From Amycolatopsis acidiphila (GTDB taxonomy: Bacteria; Actinomycetota; Actinomycetes; Mycobacteriales; Pseudonocardiaceae): a stretch of 64,000 bases of DNA. The DNA lies in the NCBI RefSeq assembly GCF_021391495.1, contig NZ_CP090063.1, positions 1,922,001 to 1,986,000 of the forward strand, written 5' to 3'. Positions 63,413 through 64,000 of the stretch are shown here, in pieces; the first letter of the stretch is position 1; each line of letters opens with the position of its first letter. The notes beneath the pieces are model-generated. The model was not told the DNA's origin and did no database searches. It saw nothing but the letters and a program-made list of their open reading frames with translations. Made by a program: the position numbers and the translations under genes.

Positions 63413-64000
63413 ATGTTCAAGAAGGACACCATTCCCGTCGCCGGACTGTCCATCTACGACCCGGTTCACCTCGGCATCTACGAGGACGGGCACGGCGTCG
63501 ACATCGAACTGATCTGGCGGAACATCCTGCTCGCCGGAGAACCCGGCGCTGGCAAGTCGGTCGGGCTGAACAATATCGTCGCGCATGGGGCGCTCTGCCC
63601 CGATCTGTCGCTGTGGCTCTTCGACGGCAAGCAAGTCGAACTCGGGCTGTGGCGCGAGGTGGCCGACCTCTTCGTCGGCCCGGACATCGAGGCCGCGTTG
63701 CTGGCACTGGAGCGGTTGCAGGCGGAGATGGACCGTCGGTACCGCGAGCTGGACCGTGTGCGGCGGCGGAAGATCGACCGCCGCGACCCCACCGACGTGA
63801 TCATGCTCGTGATCGACGAACTTGCCCTGTTCTCCGCCACGATGGGCAGCAGGGACCAGCAGGAAAAATTCGTCCGCCTGCTGCGTGATCTCGTGGCACG
63901 CGGCCGCGCTGCCGGAGTCATCGTCGTGGCAGCGACACAGCGGCCGTCCGCCGACATCATCCCGACCTCGTTGCGGGACCTGTTTGGCTATCGCCTGGCC
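63413..64000 (+). CDS. TraB/FtsK-type conjugal DNA translocase, truncated by the window end
   Basis: The first 196 residues of an FtsK/SpoIIIE ATPase are present: Walker A LLAGEPGAGKSVGLNNIVAHGAL, WLFDGKQVELGLW, Walker B VIMLVIDELALFSA and AATQRPSADIIPTSLRDLFGYRLA. AICEs transfer double-stranded DNA through one such hexameric motor (TraB/TraSA). ATG 63413 is used; it lies 10 bp after the membrane-protein gene. The frame is open to base 64000; the C-terminal DNA-recognition domain lies outside. Confidence 0.92.
   Translation, partial: MFKKDTIPVAGLSIYDPVHLGIYEDGHGVDIELIWRNILLAGEPGAGKSVGLNNIVAHGALCPDLSLWLFDGKQVELGLWREVADLFVGPDIEAALLALERLQAEMDRRYRELDRVRRRKIDRRDPTDVIMLVIDELALFSATMGSRDQQEKFVRLLRDLVARGRAAGVIVVAATQRPSADIIPTSLRDLFGYRLA

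Larger units (their letters stand above)
54411..64000. mobile_element. Actinomycete integrative and conjugative element (AICE), left part
   Basis: The element starts at the tRNA-Asn attachment remnant and continues past the window. Its genes follow the pSAM2-like pattern: accessory cargo at the end away from the integrase, XRE and GntR regulators, Nudix and HTH genes, an SCO3933-like protein, a small protein, a membrane protein and a TraB/FtsK-type double-stranded DNA translocase. Replication (Rep), Xis and Int genes and the restored tRNA-Asn are predicted to the right. No integrase is visible in the window, so the boundary call rests on the tRNA remnant and gene content. Confidence 0.85.

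Overview
The window is very GC-rich (about 70-75% in most genes). Its GTG/ATG starts, four-base ATGA/GTGA gene overlaps and gene orders (hrcA-dnaJ-rsmE, phoH-ybeY-corC-like-era-recO-uppS, smtB-zur-glyS, dgt-dnaG) are those of an actinobacterial chromosome. Serine hydrolases, DesK/DesR-like regulation, an ECF41 sigma factor and the overall style fit Pseudonocardiales (Amycolatopsis-like). That placement is an inference; no rRNA gene is present to test it.

Region 1 (1-2242): the 3' part of hemW, then a decayed sigma factor/membrane-protein pair. Region 2 (2246-9841): a LysR regulator divergent from a form I aerobic carbon monoxide dehydrogenase operon (coxM-coxS-coxL) with maturation genes (XdhC-YHS, MoxR-type CoxD, VWA-type CoxE), so the cell probably oxidises CO. 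Region 3 (9913-14624): a MacB/FtsX-type ABC exporter, an iron-box-controlled siderophore-interacting reductase and a class C beta-lactamase-like hydrolase. Region 4 (14979-24750): a pyrimidine/hydantoin catabolic cluster. An NCS1 permease imports the substrate, a dihydropyrimidinase opens the ring, a nitrilase-family amidohydrolase releases the beta-amino acid, a class III aminotransferase makes the semialdehyde, a CoA-acylating dehydrogenase finishes, and a PucR regulator sits between the two arms.

Region 5 (25172-35259) is the conserved housekeeping run hrcA-dnaJ-rsmE-HIT-phoH-ybeY-corC-like-(dead cytidine deaminase-like)-era-recO-uppS. Region 6 (35506-39820) is metal-related: a COG0701 permease, a TIGR03943 partner, zur, an ArsR/SmtB repressor, then glyS. 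Region 7 (39927-54054) holds an ABC-2 exporter with a DesK/DesR-like two-component system, a DUF218 protein, dgt, an intracellular serpin, a large membrane protein, a hydrolase, an ECF41 sigma factor with its CMD partner gene and a recognisable ECF41-type promoter, dnaG and a methyltransferase.

Region 8 (54411-64000, continuing past the window) is an integrated actinomycete integrative and conjugative element (AICE). Its left end is marked by a truncated tRNA-Asn (only anticodon loop to 3' end) beside the host terminator. It carries a strikingly lower-GC cargo gene for a 1105-residue CpXC-TPR-CHAT protease-like protein, an XRE repressor with an operator inside a promoter, a short GntR regulator, an Abi/HEPN-type protein, HD and Nudix hydrolases, an HTH regulator, and the transfer module (SCO3933-like protein, small protein, membrane protein, TraB/FtsK-type translocase cut by the window end). 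Rep, Xis, Int and an intact tRNA-Asn are expected to the right.

Other structure includes a dispersed repeat shared by two convergent intergenic regions, two large imperfect palindromes (about 154 and 195 bp), and a partial tandem duplication behind the gene after uppS.
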